A stretch of DNA of 64,000 bases from Thermoanaerobaculia bacterium (GTDB lineage Bacteria > Acidobacteriota > Thermoanaerobaculia > Multivoradales > Multivoraceae), in assembly GCA_022823665.1 (NCBI GenBank), contig JAJEHN010000036.1, positions 124,001 to 188,000 of the forward strand, written 5' to 3'. The notes beneath the pieces were generated by a model. That model was not told the origin of the DNA and did no database searches. It worked only from the letters and a program-made list of their open reading frames with translations. Shown here one piece after another: positions 17,527 through 26,008 of the stretch; position 1 is the first letter of the stretch; the number at the start of each line of letters is the position of its first letter. The translations under genes and the position numbers were made by a program.

Positions 17527-19976
17527 ATCAGGTCCTGAGGGTCGACATCGACCGTGAGGTCGGCCGCCGGCGCGGGCGCCACGGCCCTCGCCAGACGCCT
17601 CAGCTCCCCTCCGTTCGCCGAGCGCATCAGGAACTGGAAGCGCCATAGCCCCTTGAGGCGCTCCAGGGGCGCCGGCGCGGGCCCCGAGAAGCGGACCCGC
17701 GCGGCGAGTTCGTGGCTGCGGGCCGCGGCCGCCAACTCCTCGATCCGGGAACGGCCCCGGTGACGGTTCCGGTCGCGCACGACGAGCTGGACCATGCGGG
17801 TGAACGGCGGGTAGTGGAAGGTTCTGCGAAAGCGCATCTCGTGGCGGGCGAAGGCCTCGTCGTCCTGGTTCAGGACGGCCTGAATCGCGTAGTGGTCCGG
17901 ATGGTATGTCTGAATCACGAAGCGGCCGGCGCGCTCGCCTCGGCCGGCGCGGCCGGCAAGCTGCGTCAGGAGGGCGTAGCTCCGTTCGGCCGCGCGGAAA
18001 TCCGGGAACCCGAGGTAGGAGTCGGCGGTCAGCACGGCCGCGAGAGCGACGTTCGGGAAGTGGTGTCCCTTGGAGATCATCTGGGTGCCGATCAGGATGT
18101 CGGTCTTCCCGGAGCGAAACCGTTCGAGTACCGCGGCGGCGCCTCCGACTCGACGTGTCGTGTCGCGGTCCAGCACGTCCACGGCAGCCTCCGGAAAGCG
18201 CTTCCGGACCTCCTCCTCCACCCGCTCCGTGCCCGCCCCGATCGGTTGCAGCGCATCCTCTCCACACTCGGGACAGACGCTCGGAACCGGAGTGTGGCCG
18301 CCGCAGTAGTGGCAGATCAGTCGTCCTTCGCGGCGGTGGTAGTTCTTCGGCAGGCCGCAGTCCTCGCACGGCATGTTCTCGCCGCAGGCGCGACAGAGCA
18401 GTTGCGGCGAGTAACCGCGACGGTTGCGCAGCAGGATGACCTGCTCGCCGCGCTGCAGACTGTTCTCCACCTCCTGGACCAGCCGCCGCGAGAAGGCGAC
18501 GTCGCCGGGCCGGCGCGGCCGGTCACCGGGCTCCTTGCGCAGGTCGACGAGGATCGCCTCCGGAAGCGCCCCGACGCCCACCCGGGCGGTCAGACGGAGC
18601 TCGCGATACCGACCCCGCTCGACGTTCAGGCGGGTTTCGAGACTCGGCGTCGCGGAAACCAGGAGAGCTGTCGCCGCCGAGGTTCTGGCTCGCACCAGGG
18701 CCAGATCCCGTCCGCTGTACCGTGGACGCGTGTCCTGCTTGTAGGCGCCGTCCTGTTCCTCGTCCACGACGATCAGGCCCAGGTTCCGGGCGGGAGCGAA
18801 GACCGCGGAACGGGGACCGATGACGACTCGAGCCTCGCCGCCGCGGATCCGCTCCCACTCCTGGCGTCGTTCAGCGCTACCGAGATTCGAATGCAGCATG
18901 GCGACCCGGTCGCGGAAGCGTTCCTGGAGGGCGCGGGCCAGTGCCGGGACCAGAGCGATCTCGGGCACGAGGACGACAACGGACCGGCTCTCCTCGAGGG
19001 CCGCGGCGGCCCCCCGCAGGTACACCTCCGTCTTTCCCGAACCCGTCATTCCACCCAGGAAACAGGGCCGGAAGCGGCCGCTGCGGACCTGCTCCACGAG
19101 TTCCCGCGCGGCCGCCGCCTGATCCGGCCGTAGCGCGAAAGGCGCCGGACCGGCGTCCCCCTGGAGGCGGTGGCGCGCGAGATCGATCGCCTCGATCTGG
19201 GTGAAGGAACGAAGGACGCCGAGCCTCACCAACCGGCGCACGACCGCCGCCGAACAATCGACCCCGTCGCGCACTTCCCGAATCGTGGCCGGCCGGCCGA
19301 GAGCCGCCAGATACTCGACGACCGCCCTGCCGGCCGGCGAGCGGCCGCAAGCGTCGAGTTGGCTCTCGCGGTCTCCCGACGGCAGCTCGACCGCCTGGCG
19401 GTAGCGGGCGCTCCGTCCGCCCGGCTCGTGAATCCGGAGGTGTCGGCCTTCGCGCCAGTGATCGATCCGGTCCGGCAACGTGGGTTCGCCGAGTTCGGCC
19501 CAGACTTCGGTCAGGGCGACGCGTCCCCGCTCCAGCAGGAACCGCTGGAACGCCCGGTCCGCCGGATCGCGGCAATCGGCCAGCGCTCCGCGGTTCGTGA
19601 GTTCCACGCGGCGGTCCCCCCAGGCAGGAAGCGCTCCCGGCAGCAGGGTCCTCAGCACTTCGCCGATAGGCGCCGCGTAGTAGGACGCCGTGAACTCGGC
19701 GAGCCTCATCAGGTCGTCGGGCAGCAGCGGCTCGAAATCGATCACCGACTCGATCGACCGCAATTCACCGGCCAGACCGGCGGGCGGCGCCGACGGCAGA
19801 TCGACGATCCAGCCGACGAGGCGGCGCCGTCCGACTGGTACCCGGACGCGCACTCCAACCCGGGCGAGCCCACGCCACGGCCGCGGCACCCTGTAGGTCA
19901 GGGGTTCGGGCAGCGGCAGAGGAACCGCGACGGCAACGTACCGGGCCGCCTCAATCGTGGGCGGTTCGGTCCTCAT
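17523..19976 (-). CDS. priA: Primosomal protein N', replication-restart helicase
   Basis: An 817-residue PriA that reloads the replisome at stalled forks. An N-terminal 3'-end-binding domain is followed by a winged-helix region and a superfamily-2 helicase core with Walker A GMTGSGKT at 309-316. The Walker B box reads DEEQ at 405-408 where most PriA proteins have DEEH. Two zinc-binding clusters (CRACG/CEDCG and CHYCG/CPECG) lie in the helicase region, as expected. Later motifs include GTQMISKGHHFPNV and QLAGRAGRGE. The ATG at 19974-19976 is within the end of the small upstream gene (26-bp overlap). The stop overlaps recJ as GTGA. Confidence 0.96.
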   Translation of the reverse strand: MRTEPPTIEAARYVAVAVPLPLPEPLTYRVPRPWRGLARVGVRVRVPVGRRRLVGWIVDLPSAPPAGLAGELRSIESVIDFEPLLPDDLMRLAEFTASYYAAPIGEVLRTLLPGALPAWGDRRVELTNRGALADCRDPADRAFQRFLLERGRVALTEVWAELGEPTLPDRIDHWREGRHLRIHEPGGRSARYRQAVELPSGDRESQLDACGRSPAGRAVVEYLAALGRPATIREVRDGVDCSAAVVRRLVRLGVLRSFTQIEAIDLARHRLQGDAGPAPFALRPDQAAAARELVEQVRSGRFRPCFLGGMTGSGKTEVYLRGAAAALEESRSVVVLVPEIALVPALARALQERFRDRVAMLHSNLGSAERRQEWERIRGGEARVVIGPRSAVFAPARNLGLIVVDEEQDGAYKQDTRPRYSGRDLALVRARTSAATALLVSATPSLETRLNVERGRYRELRLTARVGVGALPEAILVDLRKEPGDRPRRPGDVAFSRRLVQEVENSLQRGEQVILLRNRRGYSPQLLCRACGENMPCEDCGLPKNYHRREGRLICHYCGGHTPVPSVCPECGEDALQPIGAGTERVEEEVRKRFPEAAVDVLDRDTTRRVGGAAAVLERFRSGKTDILIGTQMISKGHHFPNVALAAVLTADSYLGFPDFRAAERSYALLTQLAGRAGRGERAGRFVIQTYHPDHYAIQAVLNQDDEAFARHEMRFRRTFHYPPFTRMVQLVVRDRNRHRGRSRIEELAAAARSHELAARVRFSGPAPAPLERLKGLWRFQFLMRSANGGELRRLARAVAPAPAADLTVDVDPQDLM

Positions 19977-20271
19977 TCAGGCAGTTTCCACACACGCCGG
20001 CCGTCAACTGGGCCTCGGGCACGTGGACTCCGCAGCGCCGGCACCGGAGAAGGGCCTTCGGTTGGCCGCCTGACGTCGGCGCGGCGCTGCTGCGCGGCGG
20101 TCCTCTTCGGGCGGAAGGATTGCCGTCCGCCGTACGGCGCAAGACTTGCAGCAGCCTCAGCAGGGAACGTGCTTCCGCGGCCCGGGGCGACCGCAGCGCT
20201 CCGCGGATCATCCGCGCAATCCACATCCAGGCCAGCAGGATGGCGATCAGTATGACGAGGAGCTTTGTCAC
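19951..20271 (-). CDS. Small membrane-anchored zinc-ribbon protein (PP0621-like)
   Basis: A 106-residue protein with an N-terminal membrane segment (about 4-20, LLVILIAILLAWMWIA), a basic, probably unstructured middle, and a C-terminal zinc-ribbon (CRRCGVHVPEA...CGNCLNE). The order matches the PP0621 family of small proteins of unknown function, often found in Proteobacteria. The start is GTG at 20269-20271. The gene overlaps priA by 26 bp, so the two are probably cotranscribed. The assignment rests on the architecture and the CGVHxPE motif only. Confidence 0.7.
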   Translation of the reverse strand: MTKLLVILIAILLAWMWIARMIRGALRSPRAAEARSLLRLLQVLRRTADGNPSARRGPPRSSAAPTSGGQPKALLRCRRCGVHVPEAQLTAGVCGNCLNEDRTAHD

Positions 20272-20373
20272 CGTCTCGCGAACCCGTTGCGGTCTTCGGG
20301 TTGAACGCCCGGCTTCTGATCGAACCTGCCCTGGTCGGGTGTCAGGAGCCGGGACTGCGGCGGCCGTGCGGGC

Positions 20374-20889
20374 TCAACTCGCCTTGGCCTTGGAGATCTT
20401 GTCCAGGCTGGTAGTGAGCGCCTTCTCGACCAGCTCCTCGGCGCTCTCTTCGCTGATCTCACGGACGTGAAGCACCTCACTCACGATGAAGTACCTGGCC
20501 TTCTCGTACATCTTCTTTTCGCGGAACGAGAGGCTTTTCTTCTGACTCACCAGACGGAGATTCTTGAGGACCTCGGCAGCATCGGTCAGCTCACCGGTCC
20601 GCATCTTGTCCAGATTCTGCTTGTAGCGCCCCTTCCAGTCCTTGTAGACGTCGATGTTGCCGTCCTCGATCAGGGCGAGGAGGTCCTTGATCTCCCGCTC
20701 CTTGGCCAGGCGTCGCAGGCCGACGCGGTCCAGGTTCTCTTCGGGAACCATCACTTTGGAGTCGTTCGCCAGCAGGCGGAGGTGGTAGTAGGTCTGCTTC
20801 TCACCGCCATCCGGTGCACTCACCGCGATTCGCTCTACTACACTGACCCCGTGGTTGGGGTACACGACCTTCTCACCCACTCGGAACAC
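20374..20889 (-). CDS. CarD-family transcription regulator
   Basis: A 171-residue CarD/CdnL-type protein. These bind the RNA polymerase beta subunit and stabilise open promoter complexes, mainly at rRNA and housekeeping promoters. The N-terminal RNA-polymerase-interacting Tudor-like domain (about 1-60) starts MFRVGEKVVYPNHGV, typical of the family, and the rest is a helical DNA-binding domain with conserved W and basic residues (DWKGRYKQN). The ATG at 20887-20889 gives that canonical N-terminus. A sigma-70-type promoter lies about 145 bp upstream. It heads the long leftward run of genes. Confidence 0.95.
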   Translation of the reverse strand: MFRVGEKVVYPNHGVSVVERIAVSAPDGGEKQTYYHLRLLANDSKVMVPEENLDRVGLRRLAKEREIKDLLALIEDGNIDVYKDWKGRYKQNLDKMRTGELTDAAEVLKNLRLVSQKKSLSFREKKMYEKARYFIVSEVLHVREISEESAEELVEKALTTSLDKISKAKAS

Positions 20890-21212
20890 TCTGATCTCCC
20901 TTCAAACTGGTGGCAGGTACACACTTCGGCAGGATCGCCGGAACGCTGTCTTCAGTTCCGGGATCGGCCGCGAGTTGCTTGTCTGGCGCTGTGTGCCTAA
21001 GTTACAGAAAATCACGCAGTTAACGGTCGCTGATTGTAGCCGCGGAGGGCTCTGTCGTCAAGTTGTTCCCGCCCCGTTTGCGCCAGCGCCGGACGGCTGG
21101 CTCTAAGTCACTGACACCGCTGGGTTTGACGGCTTCAGGCTGGAACTGGGCCAGCGGTCCTGCTACTGTCCGTCACCTTCTCCGCGTGAGCGCTCTGCTC
21201 GCGCAGCTTCGT
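20890..21212. other. Intergenic region between carD and tRNA-Leu
   Basis: 323 bp without a protein gene, between divergent carD (leftward) and tRNA-Leu (rightward). It holds the carD promoter at 21033-21061. On the plus strand TACTGT at 21164-21169 with TGGAAC 17 bp before it is a weak candidate -10/-35 pair for the tRNA; I am not sure of it. No open frame longer than about 80 codons here resembles a known protein. Confidence 0.6.
21033..21061 (-). promoter_or_regulatory. Sigma-70-type promoter of carD
   Basis: On the minus strand the sequence reads TTGACG, 17 bp, TACAAT: five of six -35 positions and five of six -10 positions match the consensus at the ideal spacing. The -35 lies at 21056-21061 and the -10 at 21033-21038. 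Transcription would begin near 21026, leaving a leader of about 135 nt before the carD ATG. It is the best housekeeping promoter I see in the window. Confidence 0.75.
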
Positions 21213-21299
21213 GCCGGAGTGGCGGAATGGCAGACGCAGGGGACTCAAAATCCCCCGCCCTTTACGGGCATGTGGGTTCGACTCCCACCTCCGGCACCA
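21213..21299 (+). tRNA. tRNA-Leu (anticodon CAA)
   Basis: An 87-nt type II tRNA with CCA encoded. The acceptor GCCGGAG pairs with CTCCGGC. The anticodon stem GGGGA/TCCCC encloses loop CTCAAAA (anticodon CAA, reading UUG), followed by a long variable arm and a T-arm GTGGG-TTCGACT-CCCAC. Two degenerate copies of its 3' half follow at once. Confidence 0.95.
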
Positions 21300-21319
21300 G
21301 TCTGGCCTGGGCGCAACGC

Positions 21320-21392
21320 GTCCCCTGTCGGGGACTCCAGTAACTCCTGCGCCCGCAAGGGCGTGTGGGTTCGACTCCCACCTCCGGCACCA
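21320..21392 (+). repeat. tRNA-Leu 3'-half repeat, copy 1
   Basis: A 73-bp unit whose last 28 bp (T-arm, acceptor 3' strand and CCA) are identical to the neighbouring tRNA-Leu(CAA), preceded by a variable-arm-like hairpin GCGCCC-GCAA-GGGCGT. Its 5' end forms a separate hairpin GTCCCC-TGTC-GGGGAC. No acceptor 5' strand or D-arm is present, so it cannot fold as a full tRNA. It differs from copy 2 at one base. Confidence 0.85.
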
Positions 21393-21410
21393 CGCCTTTC
21401 CACGTAGCAC

Positions 21411-21483
21411 GTCCCCTGTCGGGGACTCCAGTAACTCCTGCGCCCGTAAGGGCGTGTGGGTTCGACTCCCACCTCCGGCACCA
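21411..21483 (+). repeat. tRNA-Leu 3'-half repeat, copy 2
   Basis: Second 73-bp unit, identical to copy 1 except GTAA instead of GCAA in the variable-arm tetraloop; both are GNRA-type loops. The period between copies is 91 bp, close to the length of the parent tRNA plus a short spacer, and the 18-bp spacer is unrelated to that before copy 1. The end lies 20 bp from the tolC stop. Confidence 0.85.
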
Positions 21484-21503
21484 CCACGGCCTTGCGCAGG
21501 CTC

Positions 21504-23201
21504 CTAGCTCTCGGGGTCGGCGTCGTCGACGAGCTCGATGCCTTCCTGCTCCAGCAGGACGCCGATCGCCCGGAAGTAGGCCAGTAGAGCCCGACGGTAG
21601 CCCGTGATGGCTTCGACTTCGCGGCTGCGGGCCGCCGTCAGGTCCTCCTGGATCTCGAGGACCTGGAAGCTGGTCCAGAGCCCGTTCTCGTAGCGCTTCT
21701 GGGCGGCGTCCAGGTTCTTCTCCGCCAGTTCCCGCGACACCCGGGCCGAGTCGATCTGCTTGCCCGCGGTCTCCACGCCCCGCGCCGCCGTCCGCACCTC
21801 GGTCCGGATCGTCAGCATCAGGTCCTGCAGTTCCAGCCGCCCCTGGTCGAGCGACAGGTCGGCTATCCGGCTCTGCGCCCTCGCCGCGCGGTTCTGGAGC
21901 GGCTTCGACAGGTTCAGTCCCACGGTCCAGCCCTCGAAGACCTGACCCAGAATCCCGTCGTAGAACTGACCGAGCGTCGACAGGAAGTCGAGGGAGTCGA
22001 CGCGGATGTACTCCTCCGGACAGGGTTCGAAGAGATCCGCGATGCTGGGCGGACCGGGCCGCTCGCAGGCGGTCCGGTCGCCACCGAGGGCGTTCCGGCC
22101 GTAGCTCACGCTCAGGTTCAGGTCGGGCCTCCGCTGGTTGCGGAGAAAGCTGGAGTCGATCTCCAGCGTTTCGATCTGGAGTTCCTGGCGATCTATCTCG
22201 ACTCGTTTGTTGAGCGCCGAACTCAAAGACGCTTCCAGGTCGATCGCGATCCGGGAGATCTCGGGCGATGTCGTCGGAACGATCTCCAGGTCCCAGAAAG
22301 ACCGCTCGTCCAGGTTCAGCAGACGCCGCAGCTCGTCTGCCGCGTCCTCGATCAGCGCCTGGACCCGGATGATCTCCTCCTCGCGGGTCGCGATCCCGGC
22401 CTCGCTCTGAACGAGTTCGAGCGGCGCCAACGTTCCCACCTCGATCTGGATGCGGTTCATCTCGTGCAGTTCGCGCGCCAGGGCCAGACTCTCCTCGGCG
22501 ACCTTCAGTTGCTCGAGGGCCTCCACCAGCGCCCAGTAGCCGTTGGCCACCGTCTGCACCGTGTCGATCACCTGGACCGCGAGATCTCCCATGCTGATGT
22601 CGCTGTTCAGGCGGGCGACCGCCAGGTTCCGCTCGGTGATCCGCTTGCCCCGGTTCCGCAGCAGCGGCTGGTCGAACGCGAACTGCAGGCTGGACCGCAG
22701 GCTCGGGTTGATGTCCGAGAACCGGGAGTTGGACGAAGACCGGCTGTTCTGCCAGTTGATGGAGAACGTACCGCCCGACGAAACCGGCTGCTGGAGTTCG
22801 ACATTCGCGGTGATCGTCTCGTTTTCGGTGACCAGGGCGCCGTCGAGCTGCGAGGCCGAGGGCCGGCTGTCGCTGTTGACGTTGGTGTTGACTCCGAGCA
22901 CCGTGTCGTAGATGCCGTACGCCTGGTTGATCTGGAACAGCGACTGGGAGCGCTGGTAGCGCTGGACCAGCAGTCCGAGGTTGTTCTGCAGGGCGATCGC
23001 GATCGCCCGGTCCAGTTCCAGCCGGAGCTGCCCGTCGGCGATGTCCAGATCCGGTGGGACCGGCTCGGTGATCCAGGTCGAACCGACCTGCACCTGCCCC
23101 GCTGCCGGGGGGGCCCAGACGGCGGCCGGGACGAGGACGGTGCAGAGGGCGAGGATCGGCGCCGCGGACTTGCGGACGCTCTGCTTTGGGAACAGGTTCA
23201 T
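21504..23201 (-). CDS. TolC-family outer-membrane efflux protein
   Basis: A 565-residue outer-membrane channel subunit of the TolC type, which links inner-membrane efflux or secretion systems to the outside. A signal peptide covers about 1-36 (basic start, hydrophobic stretch, AAG-Q cleavage-like site). Two outer-membrane efflux repeats follow, with alpha-helical coiled-coil segments such as ELHEMNRIQIEVGTLAPLELVQ and QKRYENGLWTSFQVLEIQ. The ATG at 23199-23201 has AAGGAAGGAA about 10 bp upstream as ribosome-binding site; an earlier in-frame start would add an unlikely basic extension. No pump or adaptor gene lies beside it, so its partner is unknown. Confidence 0.9.
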   Translation of the reverse strand: MNLFPKQSVRKSAAPILALCTVLVPAAVWAPPAAGQVQVGSTWITEPVPPDLDIADGQLRLELDRAIAIALQNNLGLLVQRYQRSQSLFQINQAYGIYDTVLGVNTNVNSDSRPSASQLDGALVTENETITANVELQQPVSSGGTFSINWQNSRSSSNSRFSDINPSLRSSLQFAFDQPLLRNRGKRITERNLAVARLNSDISMGDLAVQVIDTVQTVANGYWALVEALEQLKVAEESLALARELHEMNRIQIEVGTLAPLELVQSEAGIATREEEIIRVQALIEDAADELRRLLNLDERSFWDLEIVPTTSPEISRIAIDLEASLSSALNKRVEIDRQELQIETLEIDSSFLRNQRRPDLNLSVSYGRNALGGDRTACERPGPPSIADLFEPCPEEYIRVDSLDFLSTLGQFYDGILGQVFEGWTVGLNLSKPLQNRAARAQSRIADLSLDQGRLELQDLMLTIRTEVRTAARGVETAGKQIDSARVSRELAEKNLDAAQKRYENGLWTSFQVLEIQEDLTAARSREVEAITGYRRALLAYFRAIGVLLEQEGIELVDDADPES

Positions 23202-23286
23202 CGGGCTGTGTTCCTTCCTTCGACGGCGCCCTGACCGCAACGGGCACGGCGCGTCGTGTCTTTCCTCTTTGACGCGAGAGGCGCGA

Positions 23287-23302
23287 GGTTGTTTCAACAA
23301 CC
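23287..23302. promoter_or_regulatory. Inverted repeat upstream of tolC-type gene
   Basis: A perfect palindrome GGTTGTT-TC-AACAACC in the 208-bp gap between the SulP gene and the tolC-type gene, about 86 bp before the tolC start. Its AT-rich character stands out locally, and TetR-type regulators of efflux genes use operators of this kind. No such regulator is in the window, so this is only suggestive. A GC-rich perfect stem (GCGCCGG/CCGGCGC, 23323-23337) lies just beyond. Confidence 0.3.
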
Positions 23303-23409
23303 CTACGCCGGATCCTGCCGGAGCGCCGGTCCGGCGCGCCGGGCGGGCAAGCCTAAGCGATGCCGGGGCGAGGCCCGGGGAGACCGGCGCCGAGGGCACC
23401 CGGCGACCG

Positions 23410-25026
23410 TCAGCCGTCGACCAGCCCGAGAGCGATACGACGCGCTTCCTCAAGGGTGCCGGCCTGCCGCTCCGGGGCGAGATTCCGAAGAATGTCGAGC
23501 GTTCGGAGAGTCCTCGCGACGGATCCCGTGAGACCGCAGACGACGACGTCCGTCTGTTCGACCGAGGCCACCTTCAGGAGGCGCTGGATCACCATTGCCG
23601 CGCTGTCGTCGAGATAGATCGCATCCGAGAAATCGAAGATGACGACCTCGTGGTCCTTGATGTCGCCGCCGATCACCGTCGTCAACTTGCTCGAGGAGGC
23701 GACCGTGAGGGTCCCCTTGAGGGCCACCAGGCCGATCCGCGCCGAATAGGGGTCGACGCTGGCTCGCTCCTCGCGCTCGCTGACGAACGTCCGGTCGAGG
23801 AGCGGGACCGAGATCACGCTGTCGAGCTCAAGCCCCTCCAGACGCCGCGCATGCGCCATCCCCGCCGCGATCAGACCCACGGCGACCGCCGTGACGAGGT
23901 CGACGAAGACCGTCAGACCCAACGTCAACAGCATGACGAAGAGGTGCTCCCGGCGGATTCGGTGAATGCGCGCGAGCAGCGGCCAGTCGATGATGTCCCA
24001 CCCCACTTTCATCATGATCGCCGCCAGAACGGCGTGGGGAACCGGTTCGACCAGCGGCCCGAGGCCCAGAGCGAGAAGCAGGAGGAAGAGCGCACGCAGA
24101 GCGCCGGACACGGGTGTCGAGCCGCCGGCGCGGATGTTCACGACCGTTCCCATCGTGGCGCCCGCGCCCGGCAGGCCACCGAGCACTCCGGAGATCATGT
24201 TGCCGATGCCCTGGCCGACCAGTTCGCGGTTCGGGTTATGGCGCGTGCCCGTCAGCGAGTCGGCTACCAGCGATGTCAGGAGGCTGTCGACCGACCCCAG
24301 CAGCGCGAGGATCAGGGCCGGCTGGAACGCCTGCAGCAGGAAGCCCGCGCTCGGCAGACCGATCTTGAGCGTCGGCAGTCCCGCAGGGACGGGACCGAGG
24401 GCCGGAGCACCGCTCAACCACAGGATGCCCACGGCGGAACCGAGAACGAGGGCGAGCAGGGGCCCCGGGAAGTACCGCGAAAGCCGGCGGGGCCAAAGGA
24501 AGCCGGCCGCCAGGGTTACGCCCCCGATGGCGACAGCGCTCAGGTTCGCACCCGCCGCGGCTTCCGGCATCGCGCGAACGGCGCCCAGCGCTCCACCAGC
24601 CGCGGGAGAGGCGCCGAGGAACGGTAGGACCTGGATCAGGATGACGATGACGCCGATTCCGGACATGAAACCGGAGACGACGACGTACGGCGTGTACGCC
24701 ACGAAACGGCCGATCCTCGCCAGGCCCAGCAGCATCTGGAGCAGGCCACCCAGCACGACGACGGTCAGCGCCTCGGTGAGGTCGGATGCATGGGTCGTGA
24801 GAATGACCGTCATGGCAACGGTCATCGGCGCGGTGGGCCCCGAGATCTGGGACCTCGTGCCGCCGAACACGGCGGCGAAGAAGCCCACGGCGATCGCGCC
24901 GTGGAGGCCCGCGACGGCGCCCATGCCGGAAGCGACGCCGAGCGCCAGAGCGACAGGCAGAGCGACGACGGTGGCCGTCAGCGCTCCGAACAGATCGCCG
25001 CGAAAAGTCGCAACGTCGTACTTCAC
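23410..25026 (-). CDS. SulP-family anion transporter with STAS domain
   Basis: A 538-residue membrane transporter of the SLC26/SulP family, which moves sulfate, bicarbonate or other anions, often with Na+ or H+. The hydrophobic core (about 1-410) contains the family's GAxxGLHGAIAVGFFAAVFGGTR-type start and GPTAPMTVAMT. A cytoplasmic STAS domain (about 430-535) has the DFSDAIYLDDSAA motif. The substrate cannot be read from sequence; no carbonic anhydrase or sulfur genes are adjacent. It is divergent from purC with 106 bp between starts. Confidence 0.92.
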   Translation of the reverse strand: MKYDVATFRGDLFGALTATVVALPVALALGVASGMGAVAGLHGAIAVGFFAAVFGGTRSQISGPTAPMTVAMTVILTTHASDLTEALTVVVLGGLLQMLLGLARIGRFVAYTPYVVVSGFMSGIGVIVILIQVLPFLGASPAAGGALGAVRAMPEAAAGANLSAVAIGGVTLAAGFLWPRRLSRYFPGPLLALVLGSAVGILWLSGAPALGPVPAGLPTLKIGLPSAGFLLQAFQPALILALLGSVDSLLTSLVADSLTGTRHNPNRELVGQGIGNMISGVLGGLPGAGATMGTVVNIRAGGSTPVSGALRALFLLLLALGLGPLVEPVPHAVLAAIMMKVGWDIIDWPLLARIHRIRREHLFVMLLTLGLTVFVDLVTAVAVGLIAAGMAHARRLEGLELDSVISVPLLDRTFVSEREERASVDPYSARIGLVALKGTLTVASSSKLTTVIGGDIKDHEVVIFDFSDAIYLDDSAAMVIQRLLKVASVEQTDVVVCGLTGSVARTLRTLDILRNLAPERQAGTLEEARRIALGLVDG

Positions 25027-25132
25027 GCCGGAGGCACTCCGACCGACAGTGCGGTCTCTCCTCCTGGCCCTCCGGTGCGCATCGTCCCGGGACTCCTCCT
25101 ACCTGTGGACGCCATGCTACATTCCCGCCGCC

Positions 25133-26008
25133 ATGCATGTCCTCGAAGGTCTTCCGGAGCCCCGCCGCGGCAAGGTTCGCGACATCTACGATCTCGGCGA
25201 GCGGCTGCTGCTGGTCGCCAGCGACCGCGTATCCGCCTACGACTTCGTCCTCTCTCCCGAGATTCCGGACAAGGGCAAGGTGCTGAACCAGTTGACGAAC
25301 TTCTGGTTCGACCGGCTCGGCGACGTCATCCCGAATCACCTGATCGAGACCGACGTGCGCCGCTTCCCCGCCGACGTGCAGCCACACGCCGACTACCTGG
25401 ACGGACGGTCGGTGCTCGTGAGAAAAGCGGAGGTCGTGCCTTACGAGTGTGTAGCCAGGGGCTACCTCGCCGGCAGCGCGTTCCGGGAGTATCAGGAGAC
25501 GGGGCGCGCCTGCGGCCACGACCTGCCGGCCGGGATGGCCCGGGCCGCGCAACTGGAAGAAGCGATCTTCACGCCGGCAACGAAGGCCGAGGAAGGCCAC
25601 GACGAGAACATCGACTACGACACCCTGGTCGAAGGCGTCGGCGACGACATGGCGGCGACCTTGCGGCGGGTGACGCTCGAGCTCTACAACCGCGGACGGG
25701 AGCTCGCGGCCGGCCGTGGCCTCATCCTCGCCGACACGAAGTTCGAGTTCGGCATGGTCGAGGACCGTCTGATCCTGATCGATGAGGTGCTGACTCCGGA
25801 TTCATCGCGCTACTGGGACGCCGCCCAGTGGCGTCCGGGTACCGAGCCCGTCTCCTTCGACAAGCAACCGGTCCGCGACTGGGTCGCGGGGACCGGCTGG
25901 GACAAGGCCTCTCCGCCGCCGGAACTGACCCTCGAGGTCGTCAACGAGACGAGGGAGCGCTATCTCGACGCGTTCCGCCGTGTCACCGGCCGCGATCCGG
26001 TTCTCTAG
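25133..26008 (+). CDS. purC: Phosphoribosylaminoimidazole-succinocarboxamide synthase
   Basis: SAICAR synthetase of purine biosynthesis: joins CAIR and aspartate using ATP. The protein is 291 residues from ATG 25133. It has the GKVRDIYDLG ATP-binding start, SDRVSAYDFVLSPEIPDKG, the VPYECVARGYLAGSAF motif and the LADTKFEFG...DEVLTPDSSRYW signature. An open frame extends upstream over the SulP gene on the other strand but shows no PurC similarity before this ATG. It converges on alr with a 26-bp overlap. Confidence 0.97.
   Translation: MHVLEGLPEPRRGKVRDIYDLGERLLLVASDRVSAYDFVLSPEIPDKGKVLNQLTNFWFDRLGDVIPNHLIETDVRRFPADVQPHADYLDGRSVLVRKAEVVPYECVARGYLAGSAFREYQETGRACGHDLPAGMARAAQLEEAIFTPATKAEEGHDENIDYDTLVEGVGDDMAATLRRVTLELYNRGRELAAGRGLILADTKFEFGMVEDRLILIDEVLTPDSSRYWDAAQWRPGTEPVSFDKQPVRDWVAGTGWDKASPPPELTLEVVNETRERYLDAFRRVTGRDPVL

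Noticed and set aside
21135..21487. Apparent protein frames over the tRNA-Leu and its 3'-half repeats (GVEPTRP-, SRTHTP- and WESNPHA-like peptides).
   Set aside because: They are translations of tRNA T-arm, variable-arm and repeat sequence in several frames on both strands. Such peptides are common artefacts of overlapping tRNA genes, and there is no protein-like conservation beyond the RNA structure.
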